DNA from: an uncultured Acidimicrobiales bacterium
GTDB taxonomy: Bacteria; Actinomycetota; Acidimicrobiia; Acidimicrobiales; SHLQ01
NCBI GenBank assembly: GCA_938038785.1
Contig: CALHTB010000062.1
Location: forward strand, 1-64,000
Direction: 5' to 3'
Length of the DNA: 64,000 nucleotides
The translations under genes and the position numbers were made by a program. Below, piece by piece: positions 1-10,131 of the stretch (position 1 is the first letter of the stretch; each line of letters begins with the position of its first letter). The notes beneath the pieces are model-generated. The model was not told where the DNA came from. It saw only the letters and a list, made by a program, of their open reading frames with translations, and ran no database searches.

Positions 1-288
1 CCGCCTCGCGGATTCACGAACGCGCTGTTCTTCCTCGTTTCCTGGTGGCCGATTTTCTTTGCGTTCTCGTTGCAGCGCGGCCTCGGCGGTGGCGGAATGG
101 CACTGCTGCTCGCGGGCGGCGCAGTGTTCACCGTTGGAGCGCTCATCGTTGGTTCGCAGCGGCCTGACCCGAACCCACAGGTCTTTGGCTACCACGAGAT
201 CTGGCACGTGTTCGTTATTGTCGGGAACATCGTGCATGCCGTCCTCGCTTTTCTTATCCTCACCGGTCACGCGCCTCTTTCGCTGTGA
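1..288 (+). CDS. Hemolysin III/PAQR family membrane protein, C-terminal fragment (truncated by window start)
   Basis: Frame +1 is open from base 1; C-terminal GYHEIWHVFVIVGNIVHAVLAF matches the His motif of hemolysin III/YqfA proteins. Confidence 0.75.
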   Translation, partial: PPRGFTNALFFLVSWWPIFFAFSLQRGLGGGGMALLLAGGAVFTVGALIVGSQRPDPNPQVFGYHEIWHVFVIVGNIVHAVLAFLILTGHAPLSL

Positions 289-1040
289 GCCCAACGCCTA
301 ACGCTCAGGGCCCGCACGGGAGCGACGGGTCGCCCGGCAGCGACGCAATAACGGACGAACTTCCGCTGGCGTATCGCAAGGGCGGCTCGACCGAGGGCCT
401 GCTCCCGATTATTGGCTACTTCGTCGGCGAGAACATCGGTAGTCGTTTCATCGGCGACGAGTGGGGCGACCGCCTTGCGATCATCTTGATGACCGCGGCA
501 GCGGGCTGGGCCGTGCTGCAACGCAAGCGGCGAGGCGACGCTATTGGTTGGTGGATCCCGACGATTGCGATCTACCTTTTTCTTCGCGGTATCGCCGGGT
601 TGATCTGGGGCGAGGATGTCTTCCTCGGTATTGGGATTGCCCTAAAGGTCGGGCTGGGACTCGCGGCGCTTATCTCTGTGCTGATCGCAAAACCCATCGC
701 CGCAAAGCTTGCACCGATGGTGCTTCCGTTCAGCGACAGCACCCAGGCCCATCCGCGCTACCTGCGCACGATGGGAAAACTGACGCTCGGGTACGCGATC
801 TACCAGCTAGTAACAGTCGGGTTCGAAATCTGGCTGCTCGGGGAGACCGAGTCGGGGTCCGGCTTCTTGCTGATCCGAACCGCAATTGGCATGGTTGGCG
901 GCTTTGTTGGTTTCCTCGCTGCAGCGTTCTACGCCGAACGCTCGCTTCGGGGTATTCCAGGGTTCCCAGGTGTCATGCAGATGTTCGAAGACATTGGCAT
1001 GCAGATCGAAGCTGACCGGGCAAAGCGAAAGAACAGCTAG
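285..1040 (+). CDS. Membrane protein of unknown function
   Basis: 251 aa ORF with several hydrophobic segments; overlaps the upstream stop. Confidence 0.6.
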   Translation: MSPTPNAQGPHGSDGSPGSDAITDELPLAYRKGGSTEGLLPIIGYFVGENIGSRFIGDEWGDRLAIILMTAAAGWAVLQRKRRGDAIGWWIPTIAIYLFLRGIAGLIWGEDVFLGIGIALKVGLGLAALISVLIAKPIAAKLAPMVLPFSDSTQAHPRYLRTMGKLTLGYAIYQLVTVGFEIWLLGETESGSGFLLIRTAIGMVGGFVGFLAAAFYAERSLRGIPGFPGVMQMFEDIGMQIEADRAKRKNS

Positions 1041-2683
1041 CGGCCCGTCAGCTCTTCGAGCCAGGCATCAGCAGTTTTGAGCCGCTGTTCGAGTTGTTGC
1101 GTCGTGGCCTCGGTGATGCGGAAGATGCCAGAACGCCGGTTAAGTTCGCCGTTGACCGCTCGATGTTCCCAGTTGAGAATTTGGGCGATCGTGCGGACGC
1201 GATCGCTATTGCGATCTCGCAATTCACGCTTGCCGACGAATCGACTACGGATGTCAGCGAGCGCATCGGGCACAGCAGGTTCGTTCTCTCGGCCAGCGAG
1301 TGGCGGTGGAGGTGGAAGGTCGAAAGGGTGGCCGACCAGGTCGCCTGCGGTCGAATGCACTGGGGCCTCGTCGGGGTCGATTCCATCGAGGCCCGTTGGG
1401 GCTTGGACCTCGTCGAGCACCGTTGAAGAGAGCGCGGTGAACATCGACAATTGCTCTTCTCGGCTGTCGAGTTCAGCAACGTCTCGAGGTGTCTCAGGTG
1501 TCGGGCGTTTCTCGACCGAGTGGCGTCGTTGTAACGCAATGCTCGCGGCGTGATTGCGGAGGCGGTGATCGTCTGGAACAAAGAAGTACGCGGGTTGCGT
1601 CGTCAGCCCCGGAGTCCAGCGAGCGATACGGCCAACGGCCTGGCGAAAGAACAATGCGGTCGTGGTGGTCGTGGCAAACACGGCGACTCGCAATCGGGGC
1701 ACGTCTACACCTTCGGAGATCATTCGCACGGCCACGATCCACTCGGCTGTCGAGCCGGCGAACGCAGCGATTTTCTCCGATGCCTTGGGGTCGTCGCTAA
1801 GCACGACCTCGGGAACGCTGCCGGTGATGGTCGACAGCTTGGCCGCGATCTCACGTGCGTGTTCGTGATCGATGGCGATCACCAGACCACCGGCGTTTTC
1901 GTGCGAGGTGCGGATGCGGCTGAGACGGCTCGCGGCCCGTTCGAGAACCGTCGGCAGCCAGTTGCCATCGATGTCGAGCGCAGTTCGGAGACGTGCGCTC
2001 CAATCCGCTCGATCGACCTCGTCGCGAAACGTTGCTTCCTTGAGAGCGCCGTTGGCATCCATCCACTCCATGTGGCCATCAAAGCGAGGGAAATAGACCG
2101 GCCGCACAACCCCGCCCTCCTCAAGGGCCTCGCCATAGCCGTACTCGAAGTCCGAGACCGCTTCGCCGTGGTCGCCGAATGTGTAGCGGATAAAGGGGAT
2201 TGGGTTGTCGTCGGTGCGAAACGGGGTGCCCGACAAGAGCAGTCGAACGCCAGCGCTCTCGAAGGCGTGGAACACGCCGTCGCCCCACGAGCGATCACTG
2301 GCGGCGTGATGAACCTCGTCGAGCACGACGATGCCTTCTTTCGCCAGCTGACGCAGGTGATGGCGAGCTGACGCAGCCTGGGCGTAGGTGACGACAACCC
2401 CATGCATGTCCGCAGCCAGGCCGTGATCGGGTCGCCATTCGGGTTCGAGGTGGAGCCCGAAGTGTGAGGCGGCTTGCGCCCACTGATGCTTCAGGTGCGC
2501 TGTTGGCACCGTCACGACAACCGGGCGACGAACCCCGCCAAGTTCGTTGCGGACCGCAGCCAACGCAAAGGTGGTCTTGCCAGCGCCGGGGCATGCCACA
2601 GCCAGAAAGTCGGGCAGCGGCCGATCTGCAAAGGCAATGAGCGCGTCTCGCTGCCAGCGTCGGAGAGTAACGGTCGTCGCCAT
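1037..2683 (-). CDS. DEAD/DEAH-box superfamily II helicase
   Basis: Walker A ACPGAGKTTFA, DEVHH box, LLSGTPFRTD, QAVGRIAR motif VI. Confidence 0.85.
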   Translation of the reverse strand: MATTVTLRRWQRDALIAFADRPLPDFLAVACPGAGKTTFALAAVRNELGGVRRPVVVTVPTAHLKHQWAQAASHFGLHLEPEWRPDHGLAADMHGVVVTYAQAASARHHLRQLAKEGIVVLDEVHHAASDRSWGDGVFHAFESAGVRLLLSGTPFRTDDNPIPFIRYTFGDHGEAVSDFEYGYGEALEEGGVVRPVYFPRFDGHMEWMDANGALKEATFRDEVDRADWSARLRTALDIDGNWLPTVLERAASRLSRIRTSHENAGGLVIAIDHEHAREIAAKLSTITGSVPEVVLSDDPKASEKIAAFAGSTAEWIVAVRMISEGVDVPRLRVAVFATTTTTALFFRQAVGRIARWTPGLTTQPAYFFVPDDHRLRNHAASIALQRRHSVEKRPTPETPRDVAELDSREEQLSMFTALSSTVLDEVQAPTGLDGIDPDEAPVHSTAGDLVGHPFDLPPPPPLAGRENEPAVPDALADIRSRFVGKRELRDRNSDRVRTIAQILNWEHRAVNGELNRRSGIFRITEATTQQLEQRLKTADAWLEELTGR

Positions 2684-2708
2684 CGGAGCGTCAAGCTATC
2701 GTCGCCGC

Positions 2709-3059
2709 ATGCAAGAAACTCTGTTTCACATCGTTGGTCGGTCCAATTGGGCCGCAGCTCAGGCACTTGGCTACTACGAGCCGGACGGTTTCGACGCCGA
2801 GGGCTTCATCCATCTCTCTCTCAAGCATCAGATCCTTCGACCGGCAAACCTGTTGTACACCGGCCGAGACGACCTGATGCTGCTCGTTATCGATCACGCG
2901 AAACTCACTGCCGAGGTCATCTTTGAGCCCGGTTCTCACGGTGAGGCCGAGCACTTTCCGCACCTGTATGGGCGGATGAACCTCGACGCGGTCGAGGGAG
3001 TGATCGACTTCCCGGGAGAGCCCGACGGGTCGTTTGTGCTTCCCGAGGCCCTTGGTTAG
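2709..3059 (+). CDS. DUF952 family protein
   Basis: MQETLFHIVGRSNWAAAQ...GFIHLSLKHQ...HLYGRMN pattern typical of DUF952. Confidence 0.8.
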   Translation: MQETLFHIVGRSNWAAAQALGYYEPDGFDAEGFIHLSLKHQILRPANLLYTGRDDLMLLVIDHAKLTAEVIFEPGSHGEAEHFPHLYGRMNLDAVEGVIDFPGEPDGSFVLPEALG

Positions 3060-3077
3060 TTAGGTCCCGAACTCTGA

Positions 3078-3998
3078 CTAGAGGCGGCTGGTCGAGATCG
3101 TCGAGTCGTCGATCTCGGTGAGGCGAAGTTGTTCGAGAGCTTGTTGGATGTTCGTGCGAGCCTCTTCGAGGTTCTCGCGTGAACTGCGTTCGGCTTCGAT
3201 AAGCGTTGAAAGCGTCTCGCGTGCTTCGCCAAGAAGCTGATCGCTTCGCGCCTGGGCATCGGCTTCGGCCTTAGCAATAATCTCTTCGGCGCGCTTCTTC
3301 GCCTCGGAGACCGTGGCGTCAGCCTCGCTGGTCGCGGCTGCGAGTTTGTCGGCGGCGAGTTTGCGATCCGCATCGGCGGACGCAGCGGATTCTGCGGCTT
3401 CGCGTTCAGCGGTGTCGCGTCGCTCGGTTGCGTACTCGTCGGCCCCGGTACGGGTCTTCGTCGAGTAGGCCTCGGCTTCGTCACGGACTTCCTTGGCGCG
3501 TACCTCGGTGCGCGAGATGAGCTCGCCCGCGGCTTGCTCATGGGCGAGCCGGTCAGCTTCGATATCGAGACGCACCTGATCGACGAGGGTGCGGGCCTCG
3601 ACCTCGGCATCGTTGCGGATCTTGATCGAGCTTTCCTGAGCCTGGCGAAGCATCAGGGAGATCTCGTTACCCACCCGATCAAAATCGTCGACGCTCGGCG
3701 AAGGCACCGAGGCGGTCATAGCCTGTTCGTCGATCTTGGGTCCGTCGATCTGTTGCGGAGCGTCCTCGAGCGTCGCAGTAAATTCGGCGCTATCTGGGTC
3801 GTCGTCGATGACGTCGGCGACGATGATGTCGTTCTGGTTCGATGTCCAGTTGTTGAAGGACTCGAGTTCTTCGGCGATCGTGGCGAGGTAGCGATGTACA
3901 TCAGGGCGGTCATAGCCGCGCTTTACGATCGCGAAGGTCTTGTTGCGTAGTTCGTCAGGGCTCATCGCCATGGCAGGGTGGTCTCCTTCGGCTTGCAA
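3078..3998 (-). CDS. DivIVA-domain coiled-coil protein
   Basis: N-terminal LRNKTFAIVKRGYDRPDVHRYLATIAEELE (DivIVA-like) followed by a long Ala/Glu-rich coiled coil. Confidence 0.7.
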   Translation of the reverse strand: MQAEGDHPAMAMSPDELRNKTFAIVKRGYDRPDVHRYLATIAEELESFNNWTSNQNDIIVADVIDDDPDSAEFTATLEDAPQQIDGPKIDEQAMTASVPSPSVDDFDRVGNEISLMLRQAQESSIKIRNDAEVEARTLVDQVRLDIEADRLAHEQAAGELISRTEVRAKEVRDEAEAYSTKTRTGADEYATERRDTAEREAAESAASADADRKLAADKLAAATSEADATVSEAKKRAEEIIAKAEADAQARSDQLLGEARETLSTLIEAERSSRENLEEARTNIQQALEQLRLTEIDDSTISTSRL

Positions 3999-4119
3999 TA
4001 GTGCAAATCGGTCCGCCTACAACGATGTTTTAGTCGTCGATCGTTGGTTTTGTTGTGTTGGCCTCACCTTGTCACGCACCGCGACGATGAGAATGGGGAT
4101 TCTTGCACGTGGTGGACGG

Positions 4120-4914
4120 TCAGTCGTTGACCGATTCGATTGGTGGGACGGCCTGAATGATCTCGAGGTGACCGTTCAGCAAGTCGACGTTCGGGATAAG
4201 GGTGACCGTATGGGCATTGGTGATCTGCGTTGACGTCGAACCGATGGCACTGATCTCGCCTTCGGCATTGCCGACGCGGACCGTATCGCCCACGGTCAAC
4301 TCGCGCCGAAGCGCTCGACCAGCGGCGATTTGGCGGGCAACCGGTCGGCCACCAAGCCCTGCGAGCAGCGCAACCGACAGCCCAATAGTGAAGAAGATCG
4401 ACGCCACGGCGACAAGGACGATCGTGGTGTCGACGCCGAGCTGGTTGGCTGCGATGACGAGCGAAAAGCCCATCACGACGGCCTTAATGAGCACCGGCAC
4501 TCGGTCTCGCAGGCTTTGTGACACGTGACCAAGGCTTCGGGCCGCTCCGGTCTGAAGTACCGCGGCAACAATGTTGCCAATTATCAGCACGATGGCTGCG
4601 GCCAGCACCTTCGGGAGGAACGTGACGACGTCGCGGCTGAGCTGGCTGAGAGCGTCGTCGTTGATCATTCCGAGGGCGGCCACGAGCGCGGCGATCAGAA
4701 TGAGCGAGAACGCAAGCGTGGCAATGGCCCCGGCCGAGGTCTGAATGGCCTCGGGTCGTTTGTCGCCGGAGGCAAAACGGCGTGCAGCAGCGGCTGCAAG
4801 TGTGCCCAGGACGAAGCCAACAGCGATGACGATTAACGCTGGAATCGCGTTTTCACTTGCCTGCGCTAGAACGATCACGTAGTCCCTCCGACGGGAGATC
4901 CCTCCCGACCGCAA
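4120..4914 (-). CDS. Mechanosensitive-channel-like TM-helix protein
   Basis: Repeated TM helices (VLAAAIVLIIGNIVAAVLQTG) and a small beta domain (TVGDTVRVGNAEGEISAIGSTST). Confidence 0.65.
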   Translation of the reverse strand: MRSGGISRRRDYVIVLAQASENAIPALIVIAVGFVLGTLAAAAARRFASGDKRPEAIQTSAGAIATLAFSLILIAALVAALGMINDDALSQLSRDVVTFLPKVLAAAIVLIIGNIVAAVLQTGAARSLGHVSQSLRDRVPVLIKAVVMGFSLVIAANQLGVDTTIVLVAVASIFFTIGLSVALLAGLGGRPVARQIAAGRALRRELTVGDTVRVGNAEGEISAIGSTSTQITNAHTVTLIPNVDLLNGHLEIIQAVPPIESVND

Positions 4915-4948
4915 GACGATAGGACAGCGAGGGCGAAACGACTAATCG

Positions 4949-5311
4949 TTAATCCCGGTCGAGGAAAATCCTGCCGGCCTCGATCGGAATGCCGAGCAAC
5001 GACCCGAAAAGGTCGGCGTCGCTTCGGTCTTGGAGGCGTTGCGTGATGCGTTCGCTGATCCGCTCGTGCAGGTCGTCAGGCGGCTGCAGCAATGTGAGCA
5101 GTGCCGGCCGAAGCTCAGCGCTGATTGCGTGAACGTTGTTCACGTTTGCGTTGGGAGCGGTGGCATCGAGAGGAACCGTGGTGTCGAGCTCACCAAGACG
5201 GCTTGCACACTTTTCGCACTCGTCGATGTGCTGATCGAGGTGATCGTGCTCACCGTTGAGCCACGAGGCGAGTTGTTGGCGGTTTGGGTGTCGTGCCATT
5301 ACGGTCGCCAA
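4949..5311 (-). CDS. Putative anti-sigma factor (zf-HC2-like)
   Basis: N-terminal HPNRQQLASWLNGEHDHLDQHIDECEKCASRL has the H-x3-C-x2-C pattern; overlaps the ECF sigma gene. Confidence 0.6.
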   Translation of the reverse strand: MATVMARHPNRQQLASWLNGEHDHLDQHIDECEKCASRLGELDTTVPLDATAPNANVNNVHAISAELRPALLTLLQPPDDLHERISERITQRLQDRSDADLFGSLLGIPIEAGRIFLDRD

Positions 5312-6003
5312 TCTTCGAGAGCGGCGGCCAATACACGTCGACTTCGCAACAGACGGGTTTTAACCGTCGGAAGCGGAACGTCGAGCATCTGAGAGATTTC
5401 GTCGTAGCTAAAGCCTTCGATTTCGCGAAGGACCACGATCGATCGAGAGAGTTCGTCGAGCTGGTTTAGTGCATCTTCGAAAGCGTCGATCGACATGCGC
5501 CCTTCGACCTGTTGCTCGGTCGTTGATCGGGTTTCTTGCTCTGGGAGCAGATCGGGGTCCCTTAGCTCTTCGCGGCGCTTACGCAGTGTCGAGATGGCGG
5601 TGTTGTGCGTGATTCGCAGCACCCAGGAGCGCAATGAAGAATCGCCCCTGAAGGTCGGCAGTGCCCGCCATGCTTTGAGAATCGCGTCCTGGGCGACGTC
5701 CTCGGCAAGCGCTGAGTCGCGAACGACCGAGTAGGCCACACGATAGACGGCATCGAGATGCTCACGAACGAGCTCGTCGAGCAACTCGGCAGGGGAGCGC
5801 TCTTCTTCTGGAGCCTCTGTGTGAGACGTCGGCGTGGTGGTCATGGGCGGTTCCACGGTACCTGCTGGCGTCGAGCTCGGAAGAATTGGTCGGGCCATGA
5901 TGCCCAGGTGGGCTGACCGCGGCCATACGGAGTCGTTGAGACGCCGGAAAGAGCGCTCAAAAAATCCGTCTGCGGATTCGACAGGCATTGCGGTCACGGT
6001 CAT
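5299..6003 (-). CDS. ECF RNA polymerase sigma factor (start uncertain; 5898 or 5844 also plausible)
   Basis: Sigma2 AYSVVRDSALAEDVAQDAILKAW and sigma4 EIEGFSYDEISQMLDVPLPTVKTRLLRSRRVL. Confidence 0.85.
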   Translation of the reverse strand: MTVTAMPVESADGFFERSFRRLNDSVWPRSAHLGIMARPILPSSTPAGTVEPPMTTTPTSHTEAPEEERSPAELLDELVREHLDAVYRVAYSVVRDSALAEDVAQDAILKAWRALPTFRGDSSLRSWVLRITHNTAISTLRKRREELRDPDLLPEQETRSTTEQQVEGRMSIDAFEDALNQLDELSRSIVVLREIEGFSYDEISQMLDVPLPTVKTRLLRSRRVLAAALEDWRP

Positions 6004-6186
6004 GGTTCTACTGACGCCATCGATGGCATTTTTGTCGCGGAAGAATTCTCCCCATTAGTGGGTAGGAGGTCCTTCCCATTACGGCAGAGGTCCTTCTGAA
6101 AGGCTCGGAAAGAATTTCCGCGACTTCGGACGCCTGTCCTGCGTCAATCCAACCAGAAAACACCTTTATCAGGGGAACAAACAAAC

Positions 6187-6864
6187 ATGATTGATGACAT
6201 TCAAAAAGGCTTTACCGACATGATCGGTGACATCTTGGAGTTCGCTCCGAAGCTCATAGGCGCATTGCTCTTGCTGCTCGTCGGCAAGTTCGTCGCAGGC
6301 TTCATCCGCGGTCTCGTACACAAGCTGCTTACCGCACTGAAGTTCGACAACGCTGTTGACCGTGCAGGACTGGGCGCTCACGTTGAGCGTGCAGGATTTG
6401 CTGACTCGGGCATGTTGCTCGCAAAGATCGTCGGCTGGATGATCATGCTGATCTTCGTGCAGCTTGCTGTACGTACGCTCGGCATCGACTCCATCGAGGA
6501 ACTAATCACGAACTTCGTTTCGTGGATCCCGAACGTAATCATCGCCATCGTGCTCATCGTGATCACCGGCGCTGTTGCAAACTTCGTCAAGGGACTCCTC
6601 AGCGACGTGCTCGACGACGTGACCATGGGCGACTTGGTCGGCAAGGTCATCATCGCTGCGATCTGGATCATCGGTGGAATGATGGCTATCGACCAGCTCG
6701 GCTTCGGTCGCAACATCATCGACCAGCTCTGGACCGCACTGACCTCTGGCCTCGCAGCCATCTTGGTCATCAAGTTCGGCATCGGTGGCATCTGGGCTGC
6801 ACGTGACCGCTTCTGGCCAAAGGTCTACGACGCAATCGACGCAGACTCAGCCAAGAAGGCTTAA
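6187..6864 (+). CDS. MscS-like TM-helix membrane protein
   Basis: 225 aa with repeated conserved TM helices, similar in type to 4120-4914. Confidence 0.65.
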   Translation: MIDDIQKGFTDMIGDILEFAPKLIGALLLLLVGKFVAGFIRGLVHKLLTALKFDNAVDRAGLGAHVERAGFADSGMLLAKIVGWMIMLIFVQLAVRTLGIDSIEELITNFVSWIPNVIIAIVLIVITGAVANFVKGLLSDVLDDVTMGDLVGKVIIAAIWIIGGMMAIDQLGFGRNIIDQLWTALTSGLAAILVIKFGIGGIWAARDRFWPKVYDAIDADSAKKA

Positions 6865-6917
6865 GTACTAGCCAGTACTCGTTTCGGTCAACGGCGATCG
6901 AAACCCACTGACTGACG

Positions 6918-6947
6918 AACGACCCCGGACCTAGGTCCGGGGTCGTT
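6918..6947 (+). terminator. Probable intrinsic terminator
   Basis: 30-nt perfect palindrome aacgaccccggacct/aggtccggggtcgtt followed by ttgcgtttt. Confidence 0.8.
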
Positions 6948-6986
6948 TGCGTTTTGCTATCGGGGACAGCCAGGCTCGGCGGTGTG

Positions 6987-7718
6987 TTACAGCTCGTCGA
7001 TGCGGTGGAACGCTTCGCCGAACTCGAACGTCTGACCTTGCGCCATGGCTCTCATTTGTTCGAGCTCGCGCTCGTGGAAGGCGGCGGTTTCGTCGCTGGG
7101 GTTGTCGGTAATCACCATGGTGGTTTCGAACTGGCTCTCGTGGGCAAGCAGCGACTGAATCTTCGGCTCGGTGAAGCCGACAACGTCCTCGACGTGGTTG
7201 AACTCTTCGCTCTCGAACAGCAACAGCGTGTCGGGGCGGTGCCGCTCGAGGCCGTGCTCGGGGAAGAAGAACGGGTCACGTGCGGCAACGATGCCTTCGA
7301 CGGCCAGAAAGCCAGCGTTGCGGTGATCGGGATGCAGGCGCCAGCGCTTCCACGGGTCGTGGCCCAGGACGACGTCTGGTTGTGTCATTCGGATGATCCG
7401 AGCAACTTCGCTGCGCATTGAGAGCTCAGCTGTCAACTCGCCGTCGACAGCACCGAGGAAGAAGACCTCTCCAGTTGCCCCAAGTCGGCGGGCAGCCTCT
7501 CGCTGCTCTTCTTGGCGGATCCCGACGAGCGCCACAGTGTCGGCCTTTGCGTCCCACGTGCCCTTCGAGCCGTCGGTACATATGAGGTGGTTCACCACGC
7601 ACCCGTCAGCAGCCCACTTCGCTAGCGTTGCGCCGCATTCGAACTCGATGTCGTCGGGATGTGCTGCGATTGCCAATGCCCGCTCGGGTGTTGGCAGGTT
7701 TGTTGTTGCGTTGCTCAT
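6987..7718 (-). CDS. PIG-L (LmbE-like) family deacetylase
   Basis: AIAAHPDDIEFECGATLAKW and HPDHRNAG motifs. Confidence 0.85.
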   Translation of the reverse strand: MSNATTNLPTPERALAIAAHPDDIEFECGATLAKWAADGCVVNHLICTDGSKGTWDAKADTVALVGIRQEEQREAARRLGATGEVFFLGAVDGELTAELSMRSEVARIIRMTQPDVVLGHDPWKRWRLHPDHRNAGFLAVEGIVAARDPFFFPEHGLERHRPDTLLLFESEEFNHVEDVVGFTEPKIQSLLAHESQFETTMVITDNPSDETAAFHERELEQMRAMAQGQTFEFGEAFHRIDEL

Positions 7719-8284
7719 AACAGCTCCGGTGGGATGTCGTCGGGGTGATCGACGTCCCACGCTAAGTCGGGGGCGTCGACGATGTGTGGTTCGATGCCGA
7801 GGTCTCGGGCGATTTGTTGGTGATTTACGAACGACCCAGGCCCGTACGCAAAGGTGAAGTCGAGGGAGGTGTCCACGCACAACACGTTGGTCCCGTCGCC
7901 GTGACGATCGGGAACGATGGCTACCGGGTGGCCTGTCACACAGACCCGTAAGTCTTGTGCCCGCGGAAGGTCAGCGTGGGCGACGATTGCCTTGGTATAG
8001 CCAGCGTCACGAATGTGGTCTCGGCCGAAGCTCACCGCTTCGTTTAGCCCAAGCGTCGGCGGCCGCAGCGCCGTCGCACCTCGGTCCTGCGCCCAGGCTG
8101 CGACGTCCGCGTCGTCGTGGATGATGAAGACATCGAGATCGTGAGCAGCGGCGACAACTGTTGTGGCCATCGTCTCGATAAGAACCGCGCGCTCGGCTTC
8201 GTTGAGCGCCTCGGCCAGGCGAAGCTTGCCGCGCCGTAGCGAACGCAACGGAAGGAGAACAGCTGCCGAGTGCGGAAGGGACAT
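7715..8284 (-). CDS. 2-phospho-L-lactate guanylyltransferase-like protein (CofC/FbiD family, F420 pathway)
   Basis: LLPLRSLRRGKLRLAEALNEAERAVLIETMATTVVAAA and HADLPRAQDL resemble CofC. Confidence 0.75.
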   Translation of the reverse strand: MSLPHSAAVLLPLRSLRRGKLRLAEALNEAERAVLIETMATTVVAAAHDLDVFIIHDDADVAAWAQDRGATALRPPTLGLNEAVSFGRDHIRDAGYTKAIVAHADLPRAQDLRVCVTGHPVAIVPDRHGDGTNVLCVDTSLDFTFAYGPGSFVNHQQIARDLGIEPHIVDAPDLAWDVDHPDDIPPELL

Positions 8285-8307
8285 CGCCGAAGTCTAGGGT
8301 TCAACCA

Positions 8308-10131
8308 ATGAAGACTTGGCGTGCACGGTTTGCCCGTAGCGACGACACCAAAGCCCAGCAGCAGTCCGGCAGCACCACCGCTGAAAAGGCAACACCGTGG
8401 AACACGTTGTCGACCCTCGGCGTCGGTCCGGTGGCCGAAGTGGATGGCCGCGGCGCCATCTTTCCGCGGAACCGGCCGGTGTCGGTCGAGGTTTGGTTCG
8501 GTGTGGCAAACAAGTGGGCCCGGGGAACAGCATCCGATGGTGTTCGCCAGAGTCGAGTTGTTGGACTGCCGGTCGTTGAAACTCGACAGCGACTCGGCGA
8601 GAGCGACATCGTGCAGACGGCGTGGGCCGACGAAGCCGGCGACGGCCGAGGACGCGTGGTGATCTCGCTCAACAACGAAACCGATGTTGCGGCCATAGCG
8701 GCGGTCATCGTGCGGCCCCGCGCGATCCTTGGTGGCGGGCGAATCGAAGAAGTGCGGGCGGCTGGCACCCTGCTCGTCGTCGACAAGGTGCCGCTGGTCG
8801 AGTTGGGCCGCGAACCCGGCGACACGATTGGCGCGGTCGATTCGGACCCAACTACACCGGCGATACTCACCCGGCTCGAACTGAGTGACAGCGAGCTCAT
8901 CGGTGACATCACTTTCGCAGATGCAGGCGGGGAGGCGTCGTTCGCAGCGCTCGTACCGCTGACCCCTGGGGTTGAACGCCAGATTCAGATTCTCGATGGC
9001 CGAGAGGCTGCCACCGTTGCCCCAGCACCACTCGACAACATCGTGTCGGGATGGCGTTCGCATCTCGCAACCGCCGCCGAAATCGAACTACCGGCCTGGC
9101 CCAAGCACATCGCTCCAGCGTTGATGTCGAGCCTGCTAGGCGCAGCGGCCGACGAGCGCCGCCCTCTCGGCGACGCCGATTGGACTCCCGAGGACGACAC
9201 GATTCTCGTGGCTGCGCTCGGCGGCGTTGGTCTCGACTGGGCCGCGTCGACCGTGGCCGACCGGTTGCTGACTACCATGACCGAAGGCCACTTCGACCGG
9301 TCACGCTGGACCGACCTCGCCGCAGCGCTGTGCCACATTGCTGGAACTAGCCCGGGCGACGAGGTCTTGGCCCGCCATGGGGAGGCGGTCGCCGCTGTTG
9401 CCGGCCACACCTTGAGCGATGCCAGGTCGGAGGTCATTGTTCCGAAATTGTTGCGGGTGGTGCATGCCGCTCATGGATCTGCGGCAGCGGGTGACGCATC
9501 GGAACTTCGTGGTGAGATGAAACGGTGGGAAGATGGCGTGACGTTTGCGCGGCATGGCCTCACGGCCCCGGCCCAATCCGCCCGCGATATCGAGGAGATT
9601 CTGGCAAGAGCCAGCAAGCCATTCGACGCGGAGACCATCGGGCTGGCGATGACCGCTTCGGCGAACTTCGACTACTCGTTTGAACCGCTGGTCCCCGTGC
9701 GCTCGCTCGCCGGGTCGACGTGGCGCTGGCCCCGTGGAGGGTGCGGGGATAGTCCCCATGCCAGAGCCGCTCTTCTTGTTGCTCTCCGGTCGCTGTGTCT
9801 CAACGAATTGCCAGGGAACGCAGCCGACGAGCCAATCACCGCCACGTCGCCGATGGAAGTTGACCTCTTCCCAGGAATTCAACGATCGTGGTTGGGTCAG
9901 AACATGCAGTTCTCTCGGTTACCAACTTCGGTGGGCCGACTGTCCGTGGCCCTGCGCTGGCACGGCGAACGAGCGGCCTTGCTGTGGGAGTTCGACGAGC
10001 CGACCGGACCCTTCACGCTCTTCTGCAACCGCATCGACCCCACGTTTGCGACGTCGGAGCCATCGGGTGAGGCTCTACTGGAAGCGCCCAGCCTCGCCCG
10101 GTTTGGTGAGGGAGGGGCCTCCTCCCGGTGA
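8308..10131 (+). CDS. Hypothetical protein (607 aa)
   Basis: Long ORF with coding-like composition; overlaps rnhB start. Confidence 0.6.
   Translation: MKTWRARFARSDDTKAQQQSGSTTAEKATPWNTLSTLGVGPVAEVDGRGAIFPRNRPVSVEVWFGVANKWARGTASDGVRQSRVVGLPVVETRQRLGESDIVQTAWADEAGDGRGRVVISLNNETDVAAIAAVIVRPRAILGGGRIEEVRAAGTLLVVDKVPLVELGREPGDTIGAVDSDPTTPAILTRLELSDSELIGDITFADAGGEASFAALVPLTPGVERQIQILDGREAATVAPAPLDNIVSGWRSHLATAAEIELPAWPKHIAPALMSSLLGAAADERRPLGDADWTPEDDTILVAALGGVGLDWAASTVADRLLTTMTEGHFDRSRWTDLAAALCHIAGTSPGDEVLARHGEAVAAVAGHTLSDARSEVIVPKLLRVVHAAHGSAAAGDASELRGEMKRWEDGVTFARHGLTAPAQSARDIEEILARASKPFDAETIGLAMTASANFDYSFEPLVPVRSLAGSTWRWPRGGCGDSPHARAALLVALRSLCLNELPGNAADEPITATSPMEVDLFPGIQRSWLGQNMQFSRLPTSVGRLSVALRWHGERAALLWEFDEPTGPFTLFCNRIDPTFATSEPSGEALLEAPSLARFGEGGASSR

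Noticed and set aside
1550-2371. 273 aa plus-strand ORF opposite the helicase
   Set aside because: Shadow ORF antisense to a motif-supported helicase; same reasoning for most long overlapping ORFs in the track (e.g. 18434-19294 -, 46533-47612 -, 57700-58950 +)
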